Shown piece by piece: positions 45,226 to 57,303 of a stretch of DNA of 64,000 bases (within the stretch, counting starts at the first letter, position 1; every line of letters begins with the position of its first letter). The notes under the pieces were generated by a model that was not told where the DNA came from, made no database searches, and saw only the letters and a program-made list of their open reading frames with translations. Location of the stretch: positions 71,155,824-71,219,823 of the forward strand of contig CM047807.1 of assembly GCA_026214975.1 (NCBI GenBank). Reading direction: 5' to 3'. The translations under genes and the position numbers were made by a program. Origin of the DNA: Gentiana macrophylla (Eukaryota > Streptophyta > Magnoliopsida > Gentianales > Gentianaceae).

Positions 45226-46302
45226 AATTTCCTTTCATTGTTCTTGTTTTATTTCTTTTAGTATCAATATATATACATATATCTATAGATCTATATACAT
45301 ATATATTTATATATATACTTATATACTTATATATATATATATATGTATCAAAAATAATAATACCGTAGTATTGTTGTAATGCTCGGGAAATTATCAAAAT
45401 ATCGTTGTTGTTAAAGTCGTAACTGTTTCCGGAGAATACGGTCTCCGAATCAACAGTTGTAATCTGAAATGATTTCAAGCAATCATACGATGATGAGAGG
45501 CTAAAGCACGTTGGAACAAGCCTTGTGAAACCGATTCTTAGCAACATCTCGATTTCGAAATTTGGATTATCTTGTAAGTTTTAATAAAAGTTGTATCTTT
45601 ATTATGCTTTATTCGTTTTTATCGAGAGATGGTTGTTGTTTGATGTTTAACGTTTTACGAGAGTCGTTGTTAAACTTTAGATCACCATAGTAAAGATTGG
45701 ATCTTTAATCTAATTAACGAGAGTTGTTAGGTTGAATATCTAGATTGCGAAATTGAGAGATTTCACCCCTTTGTTATGAAAGCGTTAATCTTTAAAATCG
45801 AAAGATAAAAGATTGATAGGAGAACTTTTCTAAGAGATTAGGAGTTCATACCTTCGATAGGTGAATCACAATTTTCGTTAAATCACCACAAGATAATCTA
45901 GAGTCGAAATTGAGGGTTTGGGAATCGGTGGATCAACGCTTGTTCGTTGTTAAATTAATTGAGAAAAATCGTTTGTCTTTGTTTTGCTTCGTTTTCATCG
46001 TAGTAACCGTAGTGAGTTTATTGTAGTTTTAGTTATAAAATAGAAACAACTTAGTTAGCTCGGTTCGTAATTATCTTTCTGGCTTTGGATTGACAACCTC
46101 TCATCCGATTATTTGCTTTCGTTTTAATTACTGTTTTGTTTTATTTTCCGTGACAAACTTTCGAAAAATTAAGAACTAGACCAACCCCGATTCCCTGTGG
46201 ATCGACTCCGGTTTTTAACCTCTATACTACGATCCCTGCACTTGGGGTAAACCGGATTTATTTATTACTTGTTTGTTTTGCTTTGCTATAAAATCCGAGA
46301 CA
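44165..46302 (+). mobile_element. solo LTR of a Ty3/gypsy element related to the one at 1-4360
   Basis: 2138 bp, tgatgacgg..ccgagaca, flanked by perfect 5 bp TSDs ACCAA (44160-44164 and 46303-46307). TATA at 44975-44982. The 3' third matches the LTR 2839-4360 in reverse orientation. No coding region, PBS or PPT, so it is the product of LTR-LTR recombination. Confidence 0.93.
45069..45345. repeat. AT-dinucleotide microsatellite cluster
   Basis: (AT)n tracts at 45069-45109 and 45171-45220 and an imperfect one at 45267-45345, separated by similar T-rich spacers (ttcatttcctttc..ttgttt..atttctttt), i.e. a ~100 bp unit repeated about three times, each ending in an AT run. Confidence 0.92.
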
Positions 46303-46309
46303 ACCAACA

Positions 46310-46596
46310 ACTTCATTGTGCCTTGACCGTCCGGCGGTGGACTGGGAATCGAGCTAGGCCAACATCCCTCATGGGGCTCCATCCTACCTTTGGGCTTACA
46401 GTGGGACTTCTGGACCTTAATGTTATGGTTTCACTAAATGTTTAATAAATATGGGGATGACACATTGTGTTGTGCGCTCTGGCCTCTGTCATAAGCCCCC
46501 AGATCTAGCTGAGCTTCATAGGTCAGCTCTGATATGTCAAGAACACAACTTAGCTTGATTATCTAGATTTGTAGATTTTTTAAGGACTTGTTCCTG
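46310..46596. other. upstream region of antisense gene 2
   Basis: No ORF. Ends in a T-rich stretch and gttcctgccag, a plausible intron acceptor before the first recognised exon. Confidence 0.4.
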
Positions 46597-48960
46597 CCAG
46601 GTGGCAAGATTCCATTATGACGCTGTCATAACTGTCCTAGGATTTGAGGCGTCGGTGCCCACATCACTTGAAGTGGGACGGTTTTATAAGGATGCGTTCG
46701 GGGTTTATAACCCATGTCATATCAATCATCCTATCATCTACTATTGCCTTAATCCAAAGGATCTGACATTATTTGAGGAGTTATCTTTATATCCTTCTGA
46801 ACTTCAACTTTCTTACGAGTAAGCTCTCGTTCCTTTATGTTAGTCTTTTGACTTGTTGATGAGGGCTTTCACCTCTTCAAGTGCTTCCGTTGAAGAACTA
46901 TTTTCATCTGAGTCTGAGTCCAAAGTAGAATGACCTAGGACTAACCCATCTGGAGTAGATGAATCCGTACGAATCAAATTTTTTGAGGAACTTATCCTTC
47001 GTCCTCCAGGACGTTTGATGCTTTTACTAGACTTAAAATCCAGAAAGCTACTCAACCCATCATGGTTAGCCATGGGGTATCCTCTGTTCTTGCTCGACAT
47101 AGTGTAGACAACATTTTCCATGAATACGGAATAGACCAGGAGGCATTTGCCCCATTGCTCCCTGCTGATCCCCGGCCTTATGCTTCCCGACCCCCGGATA
47201 GTTATTTTGTTGTGTGAGGCTTAGTTCAAGGGAGGGTTAAGGCTATCCTTATGTCTAGCTTTCTTGGTTGTGCTGCAGTATTACGGTATTGGGATCACTC
47301 AAGTTGCTCCCAACGGTGATTATTGGTTTTACCATTTTTTGCCGTATGGTCGGAGTTCCTTTTTCGGTACACCTCTTTAGAGGCTTTTAACAGATTAAGA
47401 AGAATCGTGGGTCCAAGAGGTGGTATCACTTTCCCCGCCGGTCTGGAATTAAGGGTATGCATGCCGAGGGACCCTCAATGAGCAAGTATTGGCACAAACG
47501 TTCCATCTTTGTTATTGATGAAGAGAGGACCTCTCTGGGATGGTGGAAGTTGGACCATGTTCCCAAGAATGTCTATCTTAAGATTACTGACTTCACCGAG
47601 TTTGAAGCTATCCGGGAGGCTAAGATCTTCCCAAGGGTTAAGGAGTTCTCTTCCCCGGCTGATAGTGGCTGCTCGGCTAGCCGAAGCCGGAACCGATCCT
47701 TTCGTACCTCTTACTGTTGAAGACCGGGCCACTTGTAGGGGCCATGTAGTTTATAGATTTTCCTTTTGTTTGACGATTTTTTGATCAATAACTCATCATG
47801 ACTCTTTCATTTTACAGTGAGTGCCTTTGCCGAACTCCTAGATGCTGTTGGAGCTGAGGGGACAAAACAGTGAACTGATCAAAATATGTCTAGTGCACGG
47901 GTTTATACTAAAGATCCCCCTGTCCGTACTGCTGGCTTCTTTTCGGCTACGGCTGCTGCCCGGATCGATATTATCTGAGCATAAGGATGAAACTGTGCAG
48001 TAAACTCCAACTTCAGGAGGAAATGTGACCATCAACCCTACTGGTGCATCAACCTCTAAGGGCGAGATTGCGGGGAAGGAAGATGAAGTGCCTCTCAGAG
48101 GAAGTGGTAGAGCTACACTGAATGAGGTCAATCCCAAGGGGAGCCAAAAGATGGCCTTAAGGCCATGAGATATCTAAAGATGGCCTTAAGGCCTTGAGAT
48201 ATCTAAGTTTGCTTTCCACCATTTTGTTGCTTTTGCGGCTTTGAGTCTAACATCTTTCTTGCACAGGGGACTATGGTTGGCCAAGAGGTATTCATCTGTC
48301 TTGGTGCATACATTAACTATGCCACTGAGTATGAGAAGAAGATCTCTAACCTGGAGAAAAGTGCTTCTGGTCATGAAGAGAGACTGAAGGCTAAAAATAA
48401 AGAGGTCAGTGACATTAAGGAGCATATGAAGGTGCAGGTTGCAGAGCTGCAGGCACTGAATCCGAGTAGGCTGAGGCCACTGGCAAGTATCTAGAGAATG
48501 AGATTGAACTGGGAGAGGTCATCACGAAGCTCCGATTAGAAGTGACAGGGCTGGAAACCGTGGTCCAGGCTTACCCACACCACCTCAAGGAGGCTTCTGC
48601 CCGGGCTATTCGAGACTATAAGGCCTCTCCAGAAATTGTGCAGGACCTTTCAGTGCTGCTTACTCATGCGGTCTATAGCAGTTATGCCTTAGGGTTGAGG
48701 ACTGCAGGGCCCAGTTTGATTCTCTTTCTCTCACCGAGCTAAAGAACAAGAAGTCACATACGCCTGGGAAGGATATGGTTTATTCAAACCGTGTGTAGGA
48801 GTTCCAAGAAGGAATAAATATATGGCTAAGTATGTTTGTCAGTCTTCTACTTTCGTCCCTCCAACTGTGATGCCTTCATCTAGTACTACTCCTGCTGCAG
48901 AGTCTGGTTGGCATTTAGCCTTTGATGTTTCTTAGCTTTTAGGCCCGTACTTTTTTGTTT
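46597..48960 (+). pseudogene. antisense gene of Tat-like element 2 (Transposase_28-like), broken
   Basis: Frames in order: 46601-46822 (FYKDAFGVYNPCHINHP), 47122-47210 (FHEYGIDQEAFAPLLP), about 47290-47390 (YGITQVAPNGDYWFYHF), 47457-47720 (YWHKRSIFVIDEERTSLGWW, then a W..DHVPKNVYLKITDF segment), and 48273-48494 with 48542-48742, giving a coiled coil (EYEKKISNLEKSASGHEERL). Order and position match the antisense gene of Tat 1, though direct similarity is weak. Many stops. Function unknown. Confidence 0.55.
46840..47121 (-). other. uninterrupted 93-codon minus-strand ORF inside antisense gene 2
   Basis: Encodes a Ser-rich, charged sequence starting MENVVYTMSSKNRGYPMAN, with a basic IKRPGGRR and an acidic DSDSDENSSS run. 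It is open where the plus strand is not, so it may be an inverted exon rather than a shadow. No family recognised. Confidence 0.3.
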
Positions 48961-49006
48961 TGAAGAATTGTAACATGTACAACAACTTCAATACATGCAA
49001 TATTTG

Positions 49007-50726
49007 TGTTGGAAATAAAATTTATGTTTTGATGATGATTCATCACTTATTCAGTTATTGTTTTTAGACCCCATTGATGAAGTGTCATAACTAACTGTTA
49101 TAGTGCAAAGTAAAACATGTCTAGAAATCATTGTATAGGATTTAATAGAGTCTGATAGTTGTATAAGTTAGTCAGACAAGCATTGTAATTGTTCTAGGTT
49201 CAGAACTGAGAAAATGAGAAACTGACTTATTGAACTGAGTTCCCAACTGAACCTGACCAAGAGTACTTCAACCGTAACTGAGGGATCAGACTCATATATG
49301 AAAGAACTGAAGAAGGTAAGTTCGCTGAGGGACACAGACTCAGTTGGCTTATCTAGAAGATAGAAGAACTGAGGGTTCAAACTCAGTTATTGAAGACTAA
49401 AGAATTGAGGGTTCAAACTCAGTTTATAAAGACTAAGTCGAGACTATGAAGTTAGACTTCTGGCAAGTTTGTGATGACCTGAACTGACTTTATGGATCTT
49501 GTATGAAGGACTAAGAATCATAACGACATTGATATCTTAGATTATCAATTGAAAAATGTGTACTCTGATTAAGTAAAAAATAATCAGATGAAGGTTAGAG
49601 TACTGAGATTTTAAAGATGAGTAAATACTCAGCTAATGCTCTTGAAAACTGGAAACTGACCAAGTCTTATTGAATCAGTTTTGGAACTGGAAATAAGTAA
49701 AACTGATGAAGAATCAGACCATTATAAATCAAGTAATTATATTGGCCTGTAAAGGTGTCCTTTCTGACACTGACATACAAAAGAAAAGCAGGACCACTAT
49801 CGGCTATAAGTTTTCAAATCCACATGAACTAACCTTTAGAGAAACCCCTATAAATAGATCTCTTCTATAACAGGAAGAGTGTGGAATTCAAAGAATCAAT
49901 CTAGAAAAGAAAGATCAAATTAAGGGGAAAGTAATCAAAAAGAATTCCTGCTATATGTTTTATTGCAAGATCAAGAAATTTCTTCAAGTGTTCATAAGCA
50001 TTCAAAGAAAGATCAAGAATAATCATTTGAAGAAAAACAGAGCCGTGCATAACTTTTATATCTAGAAGAAGAAGCTCAAATCACAATTGAATCATAGTTA
50101 TTGATTCAAGTCTCAACTTTGATACATTCAAAGGTTTAGACTGTGAAACACCAAGAAGGTGTGAAGGACAGTTGAGTGTAGTCAGGAAGACTGTGTTTGT
50201 GATGAGCTGGTGAAGAGGCAATTCAACCCTCTAAGGACCAGTGTAGCAAGTTTAGTTTAAACAGCAATCCTACATGTTGAAGACTGAAGCTGAAAGATTG
50301 TGAAACTAGGGATTAGTGAAGGACAATCAAGTGTTTAGAATTTACTTTGTGTCTTGTAACTATAACCTCAAGAACTTAGTGGATTTGGCCTCCTACATCA
50401 TAGGGGAAGAAAGGACTGACAGGGTTACACCACTTGGAACCTCTATAATTCTTGTTTATTTACTTTACGCATTTAATTATTGCATTGTAGTTATATTCAT
50501 CTAGTTAGCACATTAACTGATAACTCATATTTTACAAAGGCTTAATTTAATCCACTGCCGGTTAACTCAGTTAAGAATAAGTCAGTTTTGACTTAGACTA
50601 AGCTAAGTTAGCTTAACTCCGGACAAGTTTTAACTGAACTGTAAATCACTTAAAATCTAGATTTTTGGTGCCAAGTTTATTCACACCCCCCTCTAAACTT
50701 TTGTTACCTTTTCAAAGGGGCCAACA
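49007..50726 (+). mobile_element. solo copia LTR, same family as element B
   Basis: 1720 bp, tgttggaaataaaa..ggggccaaca. TATA at 49849-49856. Flanks atttg (49002-49006) and atttt (50727-50731) resemble a 5 bp TSD with one mismatch. No PBS follows and no PPT precedes it. Confidence 0.85.
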
Positions 50727-51624
50727 ATTTTTTAAGTGTTTTTTTTACCTTAACTCTATTTCTAGTACTTACTTCTACTTTAACTCGTGGTGGGGCATCT
50801 TTCCCCCCAGTATGCCATGCATTAACTTGTCAGTTTTTGGATGGCAGACTTAGTTCTAAAGAAGTTTTTTCCTTTGACTATGACTCATAAAACTCTATTT
50901 GTTGAGTCTGACCTGTGGACTAGATGAGTTTAATTTTCACAAACTTGCTAAGTCTAACCTACAGAGTTCAATGTTTAAAAGTAGCACTGAGTTTGTCCTG
51001 CGATGCTTAGTGTGTCCATCCCAGACTTATTAAGTTTGACTGATTCTGACCTGCGGAGCTCAGTTGTCTGTCCTACAGACTTGGTTTGGCCTTTGTAAGC
51101 TAGCTGAGTCCGTCATGTGGAGCTCAAATGATATGTGTTGTAGGCTTAATCTCTTGAACCTGTCCTGCAGGCTTGATCAATTTTTTTGTTGAACCCAATT
51201 TGCTGAGCTCGGTTTTTCTGTCCTGCAGACTTGGGGAGTTTGTCCTTCCCAAACTCACTGAGTCTGACTTGCAGAGCTCAACGCTTAAATGTATGACTGA
51301 GCTCATCCTGTGAGGTACAGCGTGTCCACCCTGCAGACTTATTAAGTTTAACTGTATCCGACCTGCGGAGCTCAGTATGTATGTCCGACAAATGAGTAAT
51401 TTCGACTTAATCGACCTGCGGAGCTCAGTATGTCCATTTTGCGGACTTGTTAAGTGTTCTTTGATCGTCCTGCAAAGCTTAGTTTGAGTCTATCATGACT
51501 TAGTTAAAACCACACATAATGGGAAAATGACATTTTATTGATGCAGTATAGCTCAATGTACAACTAATGAGAATAAAATTACTGAAAATTAAATATTCAA
51601 AACTTATTAAAGTGTGTAACTTGT
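50727..51624. other. repeat-rich convergent 3' region of Tat 2
   Basis: No ORF. From about 50870 to 51490 about ten degenerate copies of gacctgcggagctcag / tcctgcagacttg words occur at roughly 40-90 bp spacing. Lies between the ends of the converging antisense gene and pol. Confidence 0.6.
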
Positions 51625-54600
51625 CCTAGACATAGAATTTCCAAAGCTTGTTGGTGTGCCAACTGTGTGGGATGGTCCTAACATTTGAATCTGCAAGCTA
51701 ATATGCTCCATTTCCATGTACTTTTACCACTTTATAGGGGCCTTCCCAATTAAGATCAAGCTTTCCTAGTGGTCCTTGTCGACTGATTTCATTTTTCCTT
51801 AACACCAAATCTCCCTCTTTAACGTATGAGTGTTTCACCTGGGAGTTACAGTATTGGGAAATTCTCTCCTTGTACATGGCCATCTTGATGAAAGCCACGT
51901 CCTAAGCTTCTTCCACGTCATCCTTGGAATGTATGAGCTCGGTCTCTCTATCTGCCTCTGCATAGAGCTTAGATCGAGGTGAGGGGAGGCCGATCTCAGC
52001 TAGGATCACTGATTCACTTCCATATGCTAAGGAGAAGGGGGTTTCTCATGTTGTCGAGTTTGGCATCGTCCTGTACGCCCATAGTACATTGGGTAGATGT
52101 TCGACCCAATATTCCTCTTCTTCTTCAAGTCTCTTTTTTAACCTTATTTTGATTTGCCTGTTGGTCTGCTCGACCTGCCCATTGGCTTGTGGATGACCAA
52201 CGGAGGTGAAGTGCTGGGTGATTCCCAGCTCGGAACACTATTGTCAAACTATTTTGTCTTCAAATTGTGTCCCGTTATCTGAAATTAGCATCTTTGGGAT
52301 GCCGTATCTGCAAACGATGTTCTTCCAAAGAAACTTCTGGATTGCTTTGGCAGTGATTGTAGTAAGCACTTCTGCTTCAACCCATTTAGTGAAATAATCT
52401 ACTAACACAACTAAAAATCTGTGTTTACCCGGGGCACGGAGGAATGGCCCGACCATGTCAACACCCCAATGATCAAAGGGCCATGAATATGCTATTGGAA
52501 CCATTGTCTGAGAAGCCTGTTGTGATAAGTTGTCATGCATTTGGGATGATGTGCATTTTAGGATGAGCTTTTGAGCATCTTGCTGCATCGCCGGCCAATA
52601 GTAGCCAAACAACCGGCATTTTCTGGATAGAGTTCAGGCTCCATCATGGTTTCTGCATATCCCTAAGTGAATTTAACAAAGAAGATAATTTCCTTCCTCT
52701 TCTGATGCATATCTGAGCCATGGTGCAATGTAGGACTTTTGGTAGAGCACATTATTAAATAGAGAATTGCTGGCTGCTAAGAACTTCAGTTTCCTCGCTT
52801 GGGACAAATATGTAAGGAGGATTCCAACTTTTAGATAAGACACAATAGGGTCCATACAGGTATCCTTTTGTGTGATTAGCTAAACAACCTTTATGTCATA
52901 GCTTCTTTCCTGCAATAGCTTGACCAGTACCTTTTTTGTCAGACAAGAAGTTTGAAGCTAATTTTGAAAGTGAGTCTGCTCGCTTGTTCTTAGATCGAGG
53001 GATCTGTTCTATCTGGACACTGTTGAAGTCCTTTAATAGTGTTTGAACTACTGCTAAGTACTTTTTCATGGGCTCTTCTTTCGCTTCATATTCTCTTTTA
53101 ACATGGTTTACAACCAGTTTGGAGTCACTATAAACTTACAATTTTTTTGCTCCAAGCTTTACTGCTTAATGTAGTCCATTGATCAAAGCTTTATATTCAG
53201 ATTCATTATTTGTGGCTTGAAAATTAAAGTGTAGGGCATAAAGGAACTCTTCCCCTTTTGGATTGATGAGCAGAATACCTGCCTCTTATCCTTTCTTGCT
53301 AGACGCCCCATCGACGTACAACATCCATTGTTCAGACTTGAAACTTGGCTAAGGCTTCAGCTTTGATCACAGTTCAGGGGCAGAAGTTTAGACCGTACTA
53401 TGCTAGCTCTACTACCCACTTGTCTAGTCGGCCTAATATATCGGGTCGCACCAAAACTTGTCTTAATGGTTGATCAGTAACCACAACTATCAGATTAGCT
53501 TGGTAATACTGCCTAAGCTTCCTAGAAGCATGTACTAAGGCCAGTGACATCTTCTCTACATTAGAATATTGGACCTCGGGTCCATGGAGTGCATTTCTTA
53601 TATAGAAAATAGGATGTTGTACGTTGTCCTTTTCCTTGACCAGAACAGCACTAACGGCTTCTTCACAGACCGATAAATAAACAAACAATGTATCCCCTTC
53701 TTGAGAAGAAGTCAGAGCTCGAAGCTCAGCCAATTACGCTTTTAGTTTCTCAAAATCTTTCTGGCATTCCTCACCCCATTGGAACGTAGTTGCCTTCCTT
53801 AGAGTCTTGAAAAATAGGAGGGCACGCTATGCCGATATGGACAAAAATCTGCTCAGGGCGGCCATTCGCCCTGTCAGCCTCTAAACTTCTTTAATGCTTC
53901 TTGGTGGAGGCATAGTCCGTATGTCATCTATCATATCTAGATTGGCTTTTATGGCTCTTTGGAGATCATGAAACCTTGGAATTTTCCTGATCTGACCCTA
54001 AATGAACACTTCTTCGGGTTGAGCTTCATCTGGGTCTGGCTGAGTGCCCCAAAGACTTCCCTAACATCGAGTAAATACTGATCAAATGTCCTGCTTTTGA
54101 TTAGGAGGTAATCCACGTAAACCTCCATACATCTGCCGATCTACGATGTAAATTTTTTATTCACTGCCCTTTGATATGTTGAACCCACATTCTTAAGGCC
54201 ATAAGGCTTAGTGACATAGCAAAACGTTCCAAACTCCGTGGTTAACAAAGATTTCTCTGCGTCTTCTGTGTCCGTAGAAATCTGGTAGTAACCCTTATAT
54301 GCATCTAGAAAATCAAACACTTCAAAGTCCACTATGGAATCTACAAGCGTGTCGATCTTTGGCAAGGCATACCAGTCTTTAGGACATGCTTTGTTGAGGT
54401 CGGTTAAGTCCACACACATCCTCCAACTTCCATATGGTTTCTTGACCAGAACTGGATTTGCCAACCAGTCTAGATACACATCTTTCCTGATGATATGCGT
54501 TTGAAGTAACTTTGTTACCTCCTTCTCAATTGTGACAATACGCTCCTGGGCAAAGTGTCTCTTCTTTTGCCGAACGAGCTTTATGCTCTAGTCTATGTTC

Positions 54601-55527
54601 AACATGTGAAGAGCCAAGTCTGGGGACAGACCTGCATATCTTCGGTCTTTCATGCAAACACATCTTTGTACTCCCTAAGTAAGTTGATGAGTAGCTTCTT
54701 ATGCGGGTTTGGGATCCATATTTCGATCTATACCATTAAGTTTGTTTGATTTTCCTAAAGACTGACTTCCTCAACCTTGTCTTCTCAGGACCATGTTTCT
54801 TCATCTTCTGGAAGCAACTCCTCTATCAAAACATGTTGTATCAACACATTAACCATGGCCGTGTAGCAACTTCTGGCTGCTTCCACGTCTTCTTTGAGTT
54901 CTACTGAACCGTCAACCGTGACAAATTTCAAGCTATAATGAGCTGGTGAGATCTTAGCTCGGAGGTCGATTAAAGCTGGTCTACACATAATGATGTTATT
55001 TGCAGATGAAGCCTTGACCACCATATAAATCACCATAAGGGTCCTGCCTTTTGGTGTCTTACCATAAGTTGTGGCTAAACAGATCATCCCAGCTGGTGAA
55101 TTGGAGGCCTTGCAAAGCTGAATAACGGAGCCGATACAGGTGTCAACTTAGAATATTTTAGCTTCATCTCCTGGAAGACGGAATAATAGAGTACTTTCAC
55201 CGCGCTTCCGGTGTCCACACAGATCCGTTTTAATAAATTTTGATTCACCACTGCTTCAATCACTAGTCCTTCGTCGTTCACAACCAAGTAAAGTAGATCC
55301 CTTGAGCCATGGTCACTTCTCCAGAAAGCTGTAACCTCTTATTGGATGTTAAAAGGCCAATAGACCTGCTGCTATCCTCTTCTGTATTCTGAGACGGGGC
55401 TATTCGGGCCACCTGAGATAGTGTGGATTGTAGTAATCGGCATGTTCTCTAATGTATCCTCTCCATCGTCATTATGTTGGCCACCATGGGCATTTTCTAC
55501 CGTCGTCTGTTTACATGATTTAGGCAT
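51625..55527 (-). pseudogene. Tat-like gypsy pol of element 2 (PR-RT-RH-RH2-INT), broken
   Basis: From the right: short N-terminus (start 55527) with TIHTISGG, protease ICVDTGSAVKVLYY (55287-55084) and its C-terminal half (55087-54785). RT: LVKKPYGSWRMCVDLTDLNK and FLDAYKGYYQI (54479-54141); a frame change gives EVYVDYLLIKS at about 54115, so the YVDD active site reads YVDY. RNase H connector 53733-53398. The second RNase H at about 53350-53000 has DGASSKKG, ESEYKALINGL and VYSDSKLVVNHV. Integrase: 52612-52244 with WGVDMVGPF and ISDNGTQF, then NGQVEQTNRQIK (Glu) near 52170, ending with LNWEGPYKVVKVHG (51898-51698) and a stop near 51627. No chromodomain seen. Multiple stops. Confidence 0.88.
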
Positions 55528-55571
55528 GATTAGGATCTTGAATATTTACCAGTAGAAGTGGACCTCCTTCT

Positions 55572-55733
55572 AGCGCCAATTAACGATGTTGGATGTCATC
55601 TAATATATAACATGTGTTGTACTCTTCTAGTGACAATGATCAAGATCCGAAAACCCCGAGAAATATGAAAAACGGAGTGGTTCTATGGTGATTTAGACTG
55701 AGCATGAGATAATGTTTATCCCAAGTTACCTAC
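55572..55733 (-). repeat. PBS region and truncated 5' LTR of Tat-like element 2
   Basis: The minus strand reads ..gacatccaaca (LTR end at 55587), then tcgttaattggcgctagaaggaggtc; the ttggcgc core resembles the PBS start of Tat-like elements. The LTR is cut at 55733 by element D. Confidence 0.45.
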
Positions 55734-57159
55734 TGTCAGGAACACTTTATTATGTTTTGATGATGGCCATACTAGCTGTTATAGCAAGCCTGAAATAAGT
55801 TATAACTCTCTGTATAAGTCTTTACTTAGAGTCTGACATGTTGTATAAGTTAAATTCAGACAAGTATTGTACTAGTTGGTAGGACGGAAAAATAAAACAG
55901 ACATTCGGCAGAGTGAAGCAAGCCAAGCACCAGCAGAGAAGCAATGAAGACTTGATGGTCTGACTTATAACCAAGAAAGTCTGTGATGACCTTGGATAAG
56001 TCTAAGTTATGTTTCAACTGATGGAACTCACTGTTTAAATATGGTGTACACTGATCTCACCCCAATCAAGGATCAGTGAAGTACAAAGATTCTCCTTAAA
56101 CTGAAGTGATGAAGGAAACAGTGAATCGGCAGAGTAAACTAACTTTTGGCTGAGTGAAGACAAAACAGTGAAGGAACTAAACGGAAAAGTCATATGGACC
56201 ACTCAACCGTTCATGGAATGGCGAAGTAAACCTTACCAAATCAGATTTAAAATATGATAAAGATTCAGAGGATCATACATTAAATGCAAAATCAGTAGAG
56301 GATCAATCAAGGACAGATTTTCTGCCAAACGTTTGAAGAAAAATCCGATCACTGAAATCAAGGAGAATATAACTAAGGGGGAATCAAGAATAAAATCAAG
56401 GATTATTCCCTCATTAATATAGCCAACGGACGGAATTTCAAATTAAGGATATTCAAGGCTATAAATAGAAGGCATTGACAGACAAAAAAAAGAGATAATT
56501 TGAAAAAGAAAAAACCAAGCAGAAACTCTGTCAATTTGAAAAGCCTTCTCTCTGAACTTACAAGGATTTATCTAGAGATCAACTCAGACATCATAACAAC
56601 AATTTCATATTTTGCACTGAGATTGATCAAGCAAGTTTGTGAATCTTATTCACAACAAACTGAAGCAACTGAATCAGAAGCCATCTGAGAAGGAGTTGTG
56701 CTTGTGATAGCTGCTGAAGGATTTGATCTCAAGGAGCAGTGAAAGAGACTGAATCACTAAAGCTGTTGCAGTCAAGAAGTGATAGTCTTGTAGATTGTGA
56801 AGCTTGGGAAGTCAAGGACAATCTTACTATTGTATCTATGAAAACAATAGTGAATTTCTCCAATCATCACAGGAGAAGAGTGGATTAAGGGATTACACCA
56901 CCCTGAACCACTATAAGCCTTGTATCAACTTACTTTCTGCAATTTACTTTACCGCACTCATTTAAGTTGCATATATCATAACTTATATCTGTGATTGTCT
57001 AAACTGCTTTGAAACAACATAGTAAGAACGGACTTATCCGCAGCACAAAAGATTTAAAAATAAGAAATTTTTTTGAAACTCCACTATAGTCATTCACCCC
57101 CCACCCCCCACCCCCCCACCCCCCTCTGACTATAGTTTTACCCTTCTCTAGGACCAACA
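55734..57159 (+). repeat. 5' LTR of element D (1426 bp)
   Basis: tgtcagga..gaccaaca. TATA tataaata at 56460-56467. Near its 3' end the SIRE-type ttcacccccc motif is expanded to a C-rich run at 57094-57124. Confidence 0.85.
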
Positions 57160-57161
57160 AT

Positions 57162-57173
57162 TGGTATCGGAGC
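57162..57173 (+). promoter_or_regulatory. PBS of element D, tRNA-iMet type
   Basis: tggtatcggagc two bases after the LTR end, as in element C. Confidence 0.9.
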
Positions 57174-57303
57174 AGTGTTCCTAGTATCAGAACCTGTTAG
57201 AATCTAATTTCTGGTAACAAGGAGATCACATATTTTCAAAGTATTTTTCAAATCTGTGCTTTCTAGATATACACATATATATATATATCTTCTAATTGTA
57301 CTT

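Larger units (their letters stand above)
31203..46309 (+). mobile_element. SIRE/Maximus-like copia element C, full length (about 13 kb without nested LTR)
   Basis: TSD acttc at 31198-31202 and 46310-46314. 5' LTR 31203-32173, PBS, gag, pol, ORF3, PPT, 3' LTR 42472-46309 interrupted by a solo LTR. Layout, iMet PBS, long LTRs and a third ORF after pol fit SIRE/Maximus. Coding regions are broken and the 5' LTR has lost its promoter segment, so it is inactive. Confidence 0.94.
42472..46309 (+). repeat. 3' LTR of element C, interrupted by a gypsy solo LTR
   Basis: 42472-44164 plus 46308-46309 make a 1695 bp LTR (tgttggac..gaccaaca). TATA box tataaata at 43287-43294. The first ~400 bp is roughly 94% identical to the 5' LTR by eye. 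The solo LTR 44165-46302 sits 2 bp from its end. Confidence 0.92.
30933..55733 (-). mobile_element. Tat-like Ty3/gypsy element 2, with nested insertions
   Basis: Minus-strand pol 51625-55527, a convergent plus-strand antisense gene (46597-48960), a likely PBS region and the inner edge of the 5' LTR at 55572-55733. Gag is missing: the short N-terminal frame at 55527 runs into protease. Copia C, a gypsy solo LTR, a B-type solo LTR and copia D are all inserted in it. The left limit and 3' LTR were not identified. Confidence 0.7.

Noticed and set aside
55734..57159. Element D LTR as another B-type LTR
   Set aside because: Shares only the first words (ttttgatgatg) and the C-rich end; the body differs, so it was kept as a separate family.
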